Assembly (NCBI GenBank): GCA_017999915.1
Contig: JAGNKX010000002.1
Coordinates: forward strand, 186,001 to 250,000
Direction: 5' to 3'
Length of the DNA stretch: 64,000 nt
From: Spirochaetota bacterium
Lineage (GTDB): Bacteria; Spirochaetota; UBA4802; UBA5550
Shown: positions 27,999 to 37,730 of the stretch, in pieces
Position numbering within the stretch: position 1 is the first letter of the stretch
Layout of the letters: every line of letters begins with the position of its first letter
The notes under the pieces: generated by a model
What the model was told of the DNA's origin: nothing
Seen by the model: the letters and a program-made list of their open reading frames with translations, nothing else
Databases searched by the model: none
Translations under genes and position numbers: made by a program

Positions 27999-29684
27999 AT
28001 GAAAATAATCTTCTTAACCGATATACACGGCTCCTTCGGCCAGACAGCATCCCTACTCTACGAATCAGTAGCCGATTTGTATATCATCGCCGGCGACCTG
28101 ATCGACATCCCCTTCTATAGCATCAATACCGCGATCCAGTACCATGACATACAGACCTATCTTCACACCCTCAGGAAAAAAATGAAAAGGGAAGAGCTGG
28201 TGCTGGAGGATTTCGTCAACGAGCTGCTCGATTCCCCCAATGTCCCCGAAGATATCATCGAGAAGGGAAGCGAATACCAGCAGATGACCATCAGGTCCCG
28301 GCGCGTCATGCAGCAAAAGTACAAGGTCCTGGAAAACATGATCTCGTTCAAGTCGGCAACGGTATTCGCGCTGCCCGGCAACTACGATATGGACCTGAAA
28401 TTCACGTCACTCCACGAGCGGGACCTTCACCTGCACTGGCACAACATCGGCGGCCTCAAGGTCGCCGGATACGGGGGCGCCGATGTATGGACCGCGGGAA
28501 TCCCCGAGCGCTATATTGTACAATACAACGGCGGCATAGGCCTGAACGACCGCAACAACGAGATGTGGAATTTCTTCAAGGCGGTGAAACCGGACATCAT
28601 CGTCGCCCACCAGCCGGCCCACGGCATACACGACCGGATCGCCCGCATAGGTCCGTCCGGGTCCCCTGCCCTCAGGAATTTCTGCGAGAACAATTCGGTG
28701 AAGCTCTGCCTTACCGGCCACATCCACAACGACTGGGGCTTCAAGGAGGTGGATGGATGCGTGTATCTCAATCCCTCCAACTTCGGCGAGGTTACCACGG
28801 TGCAGGGCGAAGTCTCCGAGGGGGGGTTCTTTTACCAGATCGAGTTCAACGAAACCGATCTCGAAAAGATATCCCTGAAAAAGATGGTCGGCGATCACCG
28901 CATTCACGATATCGTCGAGCATTACCACATTGACGGGAAGTGGCTCGAGGATATCATCGACGTGGAGCGCTACCAGGCGCGGCGGCTGGGACGGAATTAC
29001 GACATGGAAATACAGAAATACCATCACATCCCCGAGATAGAGCTCTTCAAGGAGATCAAGAACTTCTTCCGCATGTTCCGCACCCAGGAGACGGAGGAGC
29101 GTCTTGACGAGCTTGACCATGCCGTGGAGATGCTCAAGGACAGGTTCGATGATATCGCCATGGATATTGTCGGCTCGGTCAACATGGGCATATCCCAGGA
29201 AAGCTCGGACATCGACATCGTCCTGTATGTACGGTGCGGAAGGAACTGCCAGGACATGTACGAGCAGTGCGATTATTACAAGAGCGCCAAGGCCCTGCTC
29301 GAAACGATCATCGGCGACAAGTACAGGTTCGAGATCATCGACTGCATCGACCTGAACGTCGTCGAGCGCAGCATCATCACGAAAAACTACGAATGCGAGG
29401 TGACCCAGCGCTTCGTTGCGTACCGGTCCATCTGCCGCCCGGTGAACTACAAGGCCATCGCGCCCATCGAAGACATCCTGAACGAAGACATTGAATTCCG
29501 CCGGGAAATGGAGGGAAGCATCCGGTCATATTTCCGGATCTTCGCCACCACGTCCCAGCACATGCGGTCCTTTGACAAGTACGAGTCGCGGCTGAAATCG
29601 ATCGGGATCAAGCTTCCCGAATCGATACGGGATAAAATACGGGAGTACCTGCAGGTGACCAACAGGGATAATCTCAACTGGTAA
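27999..29684 (+). CDS. Metallophosphoesterase fused to a nucleotidyltransferase-fold domain
   Basis: 561 residues. The N-terminal half is a calcineurin-type phosphoesterase: TDIHG (7-11), AGDLID (31-36), GNYD (127-130), a later AHQPAHG and GHIHN (240-244). The C-terminal part has a polymerase-beta-like nucleotidyltransferase signature GSVNMGISQESSDIDIVLY (392-410), with Asp404 and Asp406 as metal acids. Both sets of catalytic residues look intact. The combination suggests opposing addition and removal of a phosphate or nucleotide. The ATG lacks a Shine-Dalgarno site. It may be co-transcribed with the methyltransferase that follows. Confidence 0.75.
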   Translation: MKIIFLTDIHGSFGQTASLLYESVADLYIIAGDLIDIPFYSINTAIQYHDIQTYLHTLRKKMKREELVLEDFVNELLDSPNVPEDIIEKGSEYQQMTIRSRRVMQQKYKVLENMISFKSATVFALPGNYDMDLKFTSLHERDLHLHWHNIGGLKVAGYGGADVWTAGIPERYIVQYNGGIGLNDRNNEMWNFFKAVKPDIIVAHQPAHGIHDRIARIGPSGSPALRNFCENNSVKLCLTGHIHNDWGFKEVDGCVYLNPSNFGEVTTVQGEVSEGGFFYQIEFNETDLEKISLKKMVGDHRIHDIVEHYHIDGKWLEDIIDVERYQARRLGRNYDMEIQKYHHIPEIELFKEIKNFFRMFRTQETEERLDELDHAVEMLKDRFDDIAMDIVGSVNMGISQESSDIDIVLYVRCGRNCQDMYEQCDYYKSAKALLETIIGDKYRFEIIDCIDLNVVERSIITKNYECEVTQRFVAYRSICRPVNYKAIAPIEDILNEDIEFRREMEGSIRSYFRIFATTSQHMRSFDKYESRLKSIGIKLPESIRDKIREYLQVTNRDNLNW

Positions 29685-29694
29685 AATATGTTTC

Positions 29695-29707
29695 ACCGAT
29701 AACTATC
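29695..29707. repeat. Partial copy of the 16-bp palindromic repeat
   Basis: ACCGATAACTATC, 13 bases of ACCGATAACTATCGGT, placed just after the stop of the phosphoesterase-nucleotidyltransferase gene. Confidence 0.5.
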
Positions 29708-29727
29708 TATGAATCCGGATACCCTTC

Positions 29728-30432
29728 ATGTTTAGCGATATATACGCCCCCTATCACCCCCTTGAATCGTGGTTTTATGATTCGGCCGTAGCGCCGGTCA
29801 TATCCGAATCAATCGACATGAACAACGATCTGCAATTCCAGTTCATGCGATCAATGCCGGAAACGGCAAGAATTCTGGATGTCGGATGCGGCGGCGGCCA
29901 CCTTGCCGCCTCCCTGGCCGGCCGGCATCCCGGTTGGCGGATCACCGGGGTGGACCTTTCTGTTCATCAGGTGCGGCGCGCCCTGAAGCGCTGCGGGGTA
30001 TTGGACGAACAAACCCGGTTCGTCGCCGGATCCGCCCTTGCGCTGCCCTTCAGGTCAGGCTCCTTTGACGGTTTGATCAGCGTATGCGCCATCAAGCACT
30101 GGCCTGAGCCTGCGCGGGGCCTGGCAGAGTGCCTGCGGGTGCTCCGTCCCGGCGGGACCCTGGCGATACTGGAAGTGGACCGAAACCGCGGCGGCGACGA
30201 CGAGCGGGCCTTTGTCGCGCGGCAGCGTGTGCCGTTCTTTTTAAAGCCCTTTGCCCTGGCCGGATTCAAATGGAAGGTCGCGGCGCGGTCCCTCACGATG
30301 GATGAGGGTGTTGAGCTGTTCAAAGGCACCGCCGCCGCCATCAGGACCTATACCATGCCGGGGATGCCCCTCTGGATGATCATCGCCAGGAAAGGGACAA
30401 TCCAAGTCACATCTCAAGGAGTAAATGAATGA
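29728..30432 (+). CDS. Class I SAM-dependent methyltransferase (type 11)
   Basis: 234 residues. Motif I is ILDVGCGGGHLAA (about 50-62), followed by GVDLS, FDGLISVCAIKHWPEP (motif IV region) and LRPGGTLAILEVDR. This is the UbiE/type 11 methyltransferase pattern; the acceptor is unknown. The stop overlaps the next start by four bases (ATGA), linking it to a GDSL-like lipoprotein. Confidence 0.8.
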   Translation: MFSDIYAPYHPLESWFYDSAVAPVISESIDMNNDLQFQFMRSMPETARILDVGCGGGHLAASLAGRHPGWRITGVDLSVHQVRRALKRCGVLDEQTRFVAGSALALPFRSGSFDGLISVCAIKHWPEPARGLAECLRVLRPGGTLAILEVDRNRGGDDERAFVARQRVPFFLKPFALAGFKWKVAARSLTMDEGVELFKGTAAAIRTYTMPGMPLWMIIARKGTIQVTSQGVNE

Positions 30433-31163
30433 ACCGCAGAATCATTGCCGCCATCATTATGGCGGGGCTTCTCGCCCCGGGATGCGCCACCTATACGAGG
30501 GTGAAGCTCGATCCGCCCCTCAAGTTCCTTCTCCTGGGCGATTCCATCATGGCGGGATATTTCGGGTACATGCTGGAGCACCGCCTCAGGGAGACCCCCG
30601 GCGTGCAGGCCCTCCGCGTCGCGGTCAAGTCAACGGGCCTCAGCGAATTCATCCGCTTTGACTGGCCCGGGAAGACGATGAACTATATCAGGTGGTACAG
30701 GCCCGACGTGCTGATCGTCCTCTTCGGCGGCAACGACTGTTACGCCCTGCGAAGGCCTGACGGTTCGCTGCTGCTCTTCACCGATCCCGCCTGGCGCGCG
30801 GAATACGGAGCGCGCCTTGACCGCTACCTTGACGAAATCACGCCACTGGTCAGGCGGGTATACCTGGTGGGACAGCCTTCGACCAACCATCCCTATTTTG
30901 AATCACGCTACCCGGTCCTGAACGAAGTGTTCCGCGAGCGGTGCCGGAAGCACCGCGGTGTCCGGTATGTACCGGCATGGGAAATGACCAGCAGGAAGGG
31001 AGTTTTCGTCGCGGTCATGAAGGATATGAAAGGGCTCGAGGGGCCGGTGAAGTATCCGAACGACCCGATCCATCACACGCCCTTCGGCGGCCGCGTCCTG
31101 ACCGAGCTCTTCCTCGACTACATCTCCGACGAGTTCCGTCCCGCGGCGACTGCCTCGCGGTAG
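30429..31163 (+). CDS. SGNH/GDSL-type esterase lipoprotein (DUF459-like)
   Basis: 244 residues with lipobox LLAPGC (Cys19). SGNH blocks are visible: FLLLGDSIMAG (Ser nucleophile), LIVLFGGNDCY (Asn block) and DPIHHTPFGG (catalytic Asp and His). This arrangement fits periplasmic SGNH hydrolases or acyltransferases that act on cell-envelope glycans. It overlaps the methyltransferase stop and ends three bases from convergent lysA. Confidence 0.8.
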   Translation: MNRRIIAAIIMAGLLAPGCATYTRVKLDPPLKFLLLGDSIMAGYFGYMLEHRLRETPGVQALRVAVKSTGLSEFIRFDWPGKTMNYIRWYRPDVLIVLFGGNDCYALRRPDGSLLLFTDPAWRAEYGARLDRYLDEITPLVRRVYLVGQPSTNHPYFESRYPVLNEVFRERCRKHRGVRYVPAWEMTSRKGVFVAVMKDMKGLEGPVKYPNDPIHHTPFGGRVLTELFLDYISDEFRPAATASR

Positions 31164-31166
31164 GTC

Positions 31167-32417
31167 CTACAGGCGGGAAAAATCGAGCGTGGCGAAATAA
31201 TCGTCCAGCGTTTCGGCGCGGCGTATCATCTCCACGGAGCCGTCCTCCTTCAGCAGCAGCTCAGCCGACCTGAGCTTGCCGTTGTAGTTGAAGCCCATGG
31301 CATGGCCGTGGGCGCCCGCGTCATGGATGACCACGATATCGCCGATCTCGATCTCCGGCAGGCGGCGGTCAATGGCGAACTTGTCGTTGTTCTCGCAGAG
31401 CGAACCGGTCACGTCGTACACGCGGTCCCGCGTCCGATCCTCCTTGCCGATCACGGTGATGTGATGATAGGCGCCGTACAGTGCGGGCCGCATGAGGTTG
31501 GCCATGGACGCGTCCAGGCCGATATAGTTCTTGTAGATGTTCTTCCGGTGGATAGCCCTGGCCACCAGGTAGCCGAAGGGCCCCGTTATCATCCTGCCGC
31601 TCTCCATGAATATCTTGAGGGGATGGAGCCCCGCGGCCGCGATCGTCTTCTCATAGCGCTCGCGGATCTTTTCCGCCACGTATTCCAGATCGATGGCGGT
31701 GTCCTCAGGCCGGTAGGGTATGCCGAAGCCGCCGCCGAGGTTCACGAACTCGAAGCGTATCCCCTCCTGGAGGTGGATCTCCAGGACGAGATTGAAGAGC
31801 ATGTCCGCCGTGTCCACGAAATAATCGGGATCGAGCTCGTTGGAGGCGACCATGGTGTGGAGGCCGAACCTCTTCACCCCCTTGTCGCGCATGGCATGGT
31901 AGCCCTCGAAAAGCTGCGGCCGCGTGAAGCCGTACTTCGCGTCCTCCGGGTGGCCGATGATATGATTGCCGCCGCGCAGGGGCCCGGGATTGTACCTGAA
32001 GGATATGACCTCGGGAATCCCGACATGCTTTTCCAGAAAGGGAATATGGGTGATATCGTCGAGGTTGATGATGGCACCCAGCCCCCGGGCCTTGACATAT
32101 TCCGCGGCCGGCGTATCGTTGGAGCTGAAGAAAATATTCTCCCCGGTTACACCGGTCCGTTCGGCCAGCACCAGCTCCGCCAGGGAGCTGCAGTCCGAGC
32201 CGAACCCCTCTTCCTTGAGGAGCTTCATGATATGGGGATTGGGACAGGCCTTGACCGCGTAGTATTCCTTGAAGCCGGGCGCCCAGGAAAAGGCCTTCAC
32301 GAGGCGCCGGGCGTTCTCCCTCATCCCTTTTTCATCATAAATATGAAAGGGTGTCGGGTATTCCCCGAGGATACGTTCTATCTGCTCCCTTGAAAAGGGA
32401 AGTTTTTTATCAGCCAT
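31167..32417 (-). CDS. lysA: Diaminopimelate decarboxylase
   Basis: PLP fold III enzyme making L-lysine from meso-diaminopimelate. 416 residues. The PLP lysine is Lys56 in YYAVKACPNP. The phosphate loop is NLGGGFGIPY, and substrate residues are in FMESGRMITG and the cysteine of GSLCENNDKF. A related arginine or carboxynorspermidine decarboxylase is less likely because of the ESGR and CENND context. No lysine-pathway neighbours are in view. GAGG lies about 12 bases before the ATG. Confidence 0.88.
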   Translation of the reverse strand: MADKKLPFSREQIERILGEYPTPFHIYDEKGMRENARRLVKAFSWAPGFKEYYAVKACPNPHIMKLLKEEGFGSDCSSLAELVLAERTGVTGENIFFSSNDTPAAEYVKARGLGAIINLDDITHIPFLEKHVGIPEVISFRYNPGPLRGGNHIIGHPEDAKYGFTRPQLFEGYHAMRDKGVKRFGLHTMVASNELDPDYFVDTADMLFNLVLEIHLQEGIRFEFVNLGGGFGIPYRPEDTAIDLEYVAEKIRERYEKTIAAAGLHPLKIFMESGRMITGPFGYLVARAIHRKNIYKNYIGLDASMANLMRPALYGAYHHITVIGKEDRTRDRVYDVTGSLCENNDKFAIDRRLPEIEIGDIVVIHDAGAHGHAMGFNYNGKLRSAELLLKEDGSVEMIRRAETLDDYFATLDFSRL

Positions 32418-32650
32418 TACACAATCCGCCTCTATCCTGTTTTTGCCGGTTGAGGTGATACTAATGACGCAAATTGAACCACTGTCAAGAAATTATTATC
32501 AAAGGCTCAGCCAGGTTGACAACATACAATCAGACAGTGTTTTTTGGATAATAATATAAAATTTTGATGACAAATTAATAATTATATACATACAATATGT
32601 TCAGCAAATCGGACGTGTTAGGAGCTGTACAATAAGCCCGGAGTAGCGTA

Positions 32651-34210
32651 ATGACAAAAAACGATACAAAAAATGAGAAAAAACATGACGATACCAGCAA
32701 ATCCAAAATCTTCTCCGACGTTATCATAGAAAACAACAAGCGACTGTTATACGCGTTCCTTTTCATCATGTGCTTCGCCAACGTGGCCGTTACTGCCATC
32801 AAGGCCGCGGGCATAGGTTCGAAATACCTGGAATACGAGCATATCGTCATCGAGCTAATCATCGTCGCCGTGACCCTGACCGCGAGCGTGCTCATATCCA
32901 ACCGGTTCAAAGGCAAAATAGCTTCCGGCTACATCATGATCACGGGCATCCTTTTCTGCATCACCGTATTCGAATACACTTTTCACGGCGCGAAACAGCT
33001 CTTCGCCACACGGTACATCCCCCTGGCCCTGAGCATTTTTTATTTCAACACCCCGGTGACCATCTATACCACTGTGCTGGTATTCATTTCCCAGACCGTA
33101 ATATTCATCATCAGCCCGGAGCTGCGCCTGCCGCCGCCCTATTCGGACACGGCGGTGCGCTATATCCTGTACGGCATGACGGGCGTCGGCGCCTTCTACG
33201 GCTCCCGTGCCACCCGGAGGCTCCTGAACTTCGCCATCTACCAGCATGACGAGGCGAAGAAGAGCCTCACCGGACTCCGCGGCATGGCGGTGGCCGTCAC
33301 CCAGTCCATGGACATCATGAAAAAAGAGACCGTGGAGCACGACCATATCACCAAGACCATGAACGATATTTCCCAGCACCAGGCCGCGGCCCTCGAGGAG
33401 ATCACCACGTCCCTGGAGGAGCTGGCGTCGAATTCCAGCACCATCAGCGATATCGCCCGGTCCCTCTACGAGGAGCTGGCCATCACCGTCGATTCGGTGA
33501 ACGACCTGAAGTCCGTGAACGACAAGGTCCAGGAGAGCTCCCAGGAGATGAACCGGTCGCTGAACGAGGTCACCGAATACTCCGGGGCCACCGCTGACCA
33601 GATCAGGCTCACCGAGCAGAAATTCAACACAGTCAAGGTTAAATCGGACGAGATGGCCAGCTTCGTGCAGATCATCAACGACATCGCCGACAAGGTCAAC
33701 CTCCTCTCCCTCAACGCGGCCATCGAGGCGGCCCGGGCAGGGGATTACGGCAGGGGCTTCGCGGTCGTGGCGGACGAGATATCGAAGCTTGCCGACGCGA
33801 CGACCCAGAACGCCAAGGAGATCGGCAACATCATCAGCGAGAACCTGAAGCTCATTGACGAGAGCGGCAAGCTCATCATCATGTCCGTGGACACCATGGC
33901 CAAGCTCAACGACGCAATCCTGGCCATCAAGGTCGAGGTCACCGAGGTGGGCAACCTCATCTCAGACATCGGCGTCACCATCAAGACGATCAAAAACTTC
34001 AGCACCAAGATCCACGAATCGAGCAAGACCATCGAGAATTCGACATCGGAGCAGAAGATCGCCACGGACGAATCGACCAAGACGGCCTTCGATATCGCCC
34101 AGAACTCGCAGGAAATCGTCAACATAGCCCTGAAGCTGTCCCGCTCGACCTCGATAATAAACGAGCTGACCGCCGAACTGGACCGCGTTATCGGCGAGAT
34201 GGTGCAGTAG
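32651..34210 (+). CDS. Methyl-accepting chemotaxis protein with a six-helix membrane sensor
   Basis: 519 residues. Six predicted membrane helices (about 33-52, 65-84, 92-115, 122-138, 141-156, 173-192) form the sensor, with no periplasmic ligand domain and no clear HAMP. The cytoplasmic part (about 210-519) has the signalling hairpin tip with NLLSLNAAIEAARAGDYGRGFAVVADEI. The input is therefore a membrane-embedded domain as in MASE-type sensors. No other chemotaxis gene is nearby. It ends directly against copA, convergent with no gap. Confidence 0.9.
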   Translation: MTKNDTKNEKKHDDTSKSKIFSDVIIENNKRLLYAFLFIMCFANVAVTAIKAAGIGSKYLEYEHIVIELIIVAVTLTASVLISNRFKGKIASGYIMITGILFCITVFEYTFHGAKQLFATRYIPLALSIFYFNTPVTIYTTVLVFISQTVIFIISPELRLPPPYSDTAVRYILYGMTGVGAFYGSRATRRLLNFAIYQHDEAKKSLTGLRGMAVAVTQSMDIMKKETVEHDHITKTMNDISQHQAAALEEITTSLEELASNSSTISDIARSLYEELAITVDSVNDLKSVNDKVQESSQEMNRSLNEVTEYSGATADQIRLTEQKFNTVKVKSDEMASFVQIINDIADKVNLLSLNAAIEAARAGDYGRGFAVVADEISKLADATTQNAKEIGNIISENLKLIDESGKLIIMSVDTMAKLNDAILAIKVEVTEVGNLISDIGVTIKTIKNFSTKIHESSKTIENSTSEQKIATDESTKTAFDIAQNSQEIVNIALKLSRSTSIINELTAELDRVIGEMVQ

Positions 34211-36622
34211 CTACCTGAATCTCCTCAGCAGCAGCGAGTTCATCACCACCGAGACCGAGCTCATCGCCATGGCGGCGCCCGCTATGACGGGAGAGAGCAT
34301 CCCCGATGCCGCAAAGGGGATGCCGACGCAGTTGTAAACGAAGGCCCAGAAAAAATTCTGCCTGATCTTCCTGATGGTGCGGCGTGAAAGCCGGATGGCG
34401 GTGACGATTCCCCAGAGGTCTCCGCTCATGAGGGTGATGTCCGCCGACTCCATGGCGATGTCCGTTCCGGTGCCGATGGCGATGCCGGTATCGGCCGCGG
34501 CCAGGGCCGGCGCGTCGTTGATGCCGTCCCCCACCATGGCCACTGCCCCGGCCCTGCCCTGGAGCTCCCGCACGGCATCGGCCTTGGCAGCGGGGAGCAC
34601 TCCCGCTATGACACGGCCAGCGTCGATGCCCGCCTGCGCCGCTATGTACTCGGCCGTGCGCCGGTTGTCCCCGGTGACCATGTAGACGTCGATCCCCATC
34701 CCCGCAAGGTCCCCGATGGCGCGCCGCGACGAATCCCTGATGGTATCGGACACGGCAACCACGCCGGCGGCGGCTCCGTCGACCGCGATGAGGACCGCGG
34801 TCTTCCCCATGCCCTCCAGGCCCGCGATTATATCGCCGCAGCAGGACGTGTCAATGCCGCTCCCGGCGAGGTAGTTCGGCGTGCCCGCCAATAAGTCTTT
34901 CCCCTGGAAACGTGCTCTGACCCCCCTTCCCGGCTCGGCTATGAACTCTTCCGGGTCCGGCACTTCCCCTGACTCGAGGGCGCGGCCGTATATGGCCCTG
35001 CCCACGGGATGCTCCGATCTCTTTTCCACGATGCCGGCGTAACGCAGTAGGTCCTCTTGTGTCACGGTCCCGGCCGGCACGATATCGGATACCGACAGCA
35101 CGCCGGTGGTGATGGTCCCGGTCTTGTCCAGCACCACGGCCCTGGTGCGGCAGGCAGCCTCCAGGGCCGGGCCGCTCTTGAAGAGGATACCCAGGTCAGC
35201 GCCACGGCCGGTCCCCACCATGACCGCCGTGGGCGTGGCGAGCCCCAGGGCGCAGGGGCAGGCGATCACCAGCACCGCCACGGCGCTCACGATGGCCATC
35301 CGCGCGTCCCCCGTGGCGATCATCCATGCCGCAAAGGTCACGGCCGCCACCGCCAGCACCGACGGCACGAATACGGCCGCGACCCGGTCCGCGAAGCGCT
35401 GGATCGGCGGCTTTCCCGCCTGGGCCTCCTCCACGGTGCGGATGATCTGGGCAAGGACCGTGTCCCTGCCGACGCGCTCCGCCCGGAAGGTGATGGTCCC
35501 GAAGCGGTTGATGGTGGCCCCGGTGACGGCGTCGCCTGGGCCCTTGTCCACGGGAACGCTTTCGCCGGTTATCATGCTCTCGTCCACTGAGGACGCGCCC
35601 CCGATGACCTTCCCGTCCACCGGGATCTTCTCCCCAGGCTTTACCACCACCGTGTCCCCCGGGGCGACCTCCGCGGCAGGGACAGCGATCTCCCGCCCGT
35701 CCCTCAGGATCACCGCTTCGGCGGGCTGGAGCCCCATCAGCTTCTTGATGGCATCGGAGGTCATCCCCTTGGCGCGGGCCTCGAAGAATTTCCCCAGCAG
35801 GACCAGGGTTATGACCACGGCCGAAGCCTCGAAATAGAGGTCCCCCGCCGCGCCCGACACCGCGGCAAGGATGAAGCCGTTGTAGACGCTGTAGAAATAG
35901 GCGGCGCTTGTGCCGAGGGCCACCAGGAGGTCCATGCCGGGGCTGCCGCCGCGCAGGCCCAGGTAGGCGTTGCGGTAAAAGCGCCATCCCACGATGAACT
36001 GCACCGGCGTCGCCAGGGCCAGCTGCAGCAGGGGGTGATGAAGGATCGGCGCATGGATATCAAGCATCATGAGGATCATGGAAAGGATAAGCGGAGCGCT
36101 CAACGCGGCGGAGACAGCCACGAGGGTCCCGAGCTTCCGCATCTCCGCGCGCCGGAGCTCCGCGGCCCGGTCCGGGCGGTCCTCCTCGATCTTCTCCGCG
36201 TCGTATCCGGCCCTGCGTATCTCGCCGACTATTTCGTATGACTTGATCCTGAGGGGATCGTAGCGCACGCGGCCCTTCCCGGTGCTCAGGTTCACGGAGG
36301 CTTCTATGACACCGTCCTTTTTCCCAAGGGCCTTCTCTATGCGGGCAGCGCAGGCGGCGCAGGACATGCCGGTTATGAGAAGATCGACCGCGGTCTCATC
36401 TTTTTCCCCGTCGATTTCCGCGCCGTATCCGGCCTTCTCGACGGCAGCGACGATTTCCTTCTCCCCGACCGCGGCGTCATCGTAGGTTATCCTGGCCGTT
36501 TCCAGGGCCAGGTTGACCGTCGCGCCGGTGACGCCCTCTATTTTCTTGAGGGACTTTTCGATCCGGGCGGAGCAGGCGGCACAGGACATGCCGGTTATTC
36601 GGAGCTTCTTTTCTGTTTCCAT
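34211..36622 (-). CDS. copA: Copper-exporting P1B-type ATPase
   Basis: 803 residues. Two N-terminal HMA domains ([13 protein letters not shown] near 8-20 and [13 protein letters not shown] near 84-96) are followed by eight membrane helices. ACPCALG is the copper-type CPC motif, with DKTGTITTG as phosphorylation site, and [33 protein letters not shown] closes the hinge. TM7-TM8 residues ([22 protein letters not shown]) fit Cu(I) export. A TGCTCTGACCCC repeat lies inside at 34913-34924, encoded as part of GRGVRARF in the N domain. No copper regulator is adjacent; HMA chaperone-like genes are at 56.4-57.1 kb. Confidence 0.93.
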   Translation of the reverse strand: METEKKLRITGMSCAACSARIEKSLKKIEGVTGATVNLALETARITYDDAAVGEKEIVAAVEKAGYGAEIDGEKDETAVDLLITGMSCAACAARIEKALGKKDGVIEASVNLSTGKGRVRYDPLRIKSYEIVGEIRRAGYDAEKIEEDRPDRAAELRRAEMRKLGTLVAVSAALSAPLILSMILMMLDIHAPILHHPLLQLALATPVQFIVGWRFYRNAYLGLRGGSPGMDLLVALGTSAAYFYSVYNGFILAAVSGAAGDLYFEASAVVITLVLLGKFFEARAKGMTSDAIKKLMGLQPAEAVILRDGREIAVPAAEVAPGDTVVVKPGEKIPVDGKVIGGASSVDESMITGESVPVDKGPGDAVTGATINRFGTITFRAERVGRDTVLAQIIRTVEEAQAGKPPIQRFADRVAAVFVPSVLAVAAVTFAAWMIATGDARMAIVSAVAVLVIACPCALGLATPTAVMVGTGRGADLGILFKSGPALEAACRTRAVVLDKTGTITTGVLSVSDIVPAGTVTQEDLLRYAGIVEKRSEHPVGRAIYGRALESGEVPDPEEFIAEPGRGVRARFQGKDLLAGTPNYLAGSGIDTSCCGDIIAGLEGMGKTAVLIAVDGAAAGVVAVSDTIRDSSRRAIGDLAGMGIDVYMVTGDNRRTAEYIAAQAGIDAGRVIAGVLPAAKADAVRELQGRAGAVAMVGDGINDAPALAAADTGIAIGTGTDIAMESADITLMSGDLWGIVTAIRLSRRTIRKIRQNFFWAFVYNCVGIPFAASGMLSPVIAGAAMAMSSVSVVMNSLLLRRFR

Positions 36623-36784
36623 GGCGGCCCCTTTGTTTATCTGAAATACAGGTTATCATTATGTTACCGCTAATCACTGATTGCAACCATCTTACCGGAT
36701 TGGCCCATAAAAAAGAGGATTGATTTTTTACCGATACCAATAAAAAATATCATCTATCATTACGCTTCAGGGGGATGGATAAAA

Positions 36785-37660
36785 ATGAAAACGATAACGC
36801 GATCATTACAGGCAATACTGGTTTTAACCGCACTGTCAGTTACAGTCAGCGCCGCAGATACCAGGGAAAAGCTGTTCCTGGTCATCAATTACTCGGTCCA
36901 TCACTGCAATATCGATATCGAACTCAATGGCGTGCAAATGACAAAAACCGATAAAAATTCCGCCTACTCAACTACGGGATTCTCCACAGGGGCCGGTCTC
37001 TGGATAATGCCGGGTAAAAATACCATATCGCTGCGGGTGCGCCCCATGGAAAAGCCCGCCGACTCCGGTGACAGGCCCTCCGTCGAGATCAGCCTCTCCA
37101 CGGTTACCGAGGGCCAGATGACCAACGAGGGGAAAAAATTCTTCGAACTAAAGATACCCGAAAAAGACAACGATACCAGGCTGGACAACGTAACAAAGCC
37201 CTTTACGGTCACGAAAACCTTCACCCCGGCCTATGCGCCTCCGTCGGAACTCTGGGGCAAGATCAAAACAGTCAAGATCGACGACGCCGCCCGCGCGGAA
37301 ATAACCAGGCTTGCAAAAGACTATCACGCGGCCCTGAGCAGGAAAGACGCGGACGCGGTCTGGACGATCCTGCAATTCGCCTCGATGGACTCGGCGCGCA
37401 TCCGCCACCAGCCGGCCGACGAGCTGAAAGCGCAGTTCACCAAGGTCTTCAAGGGAATGATGGCTGACAGGAATTTCAAGCTGCTGCCCCTGGACGCCGG
37501 GAAACTCGCCATGAAGCCGGTGGCGGACGGCAAGGTCATCCAGGTCACCGATCAATCGGGCAATGAGCCGATACGGACAAAGGAAACCAGGGACGGCGGC
37601 GCCTACACCTTCGGCGTGTTCGCGGGCAATATCGATGGGAAGTGGATAATCGTGCGGTGA
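36785..37660 (+). CDS. Secreted protein of unknown function, source of a duplicated tail
   Basis: 291 residues with a signal peptide (about 1-22). The N-terminal half is a beta-rich domain (REKLFLVINYSVHHCNIDIEL). The C-terminal half (about 165-291) looks like an NTF2-like fold with AKDYHAALSRKDADAVW and ends in FGVFAGNIDGKWIIVR. The last 16 codons and the bases after them recur 4.5 kb away at 42162-42209. It is first in a run of secreted-protein genes. Confidence 0.65.
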   Translation: MKTITRSLQAILVLTALSVTVSAADTREKLFLVINYSVHHCNIDIELNGVQMTKTDKNSAYSTTGFSTGAGLWIMPGKNTISLRVRPMEKPADSGDRPSVEISLSTVTEGQMTNEGKKFFELKIPEKDNDTRLDNVTKPFTVTKTFTPAYAPPSELWGKIKTVKIDDAARAEITRLAKDYHAALSRKDADAVWTILQFASMDSARIRHQPADELKAQFTKVFKGMMADRNFKLLPLDAGKLAMKPVADGKVIQVTDQSGNEPIRTKETRDGGAYTFGVFAGNIDGKWIIVR

Positions 37661-37730
37661 GAGCCTCAGCAGCGCCAGGGGAACTGATTCAGCAACCATG
37701 AAACATCTAACGACCAGGAGATAGACAATA

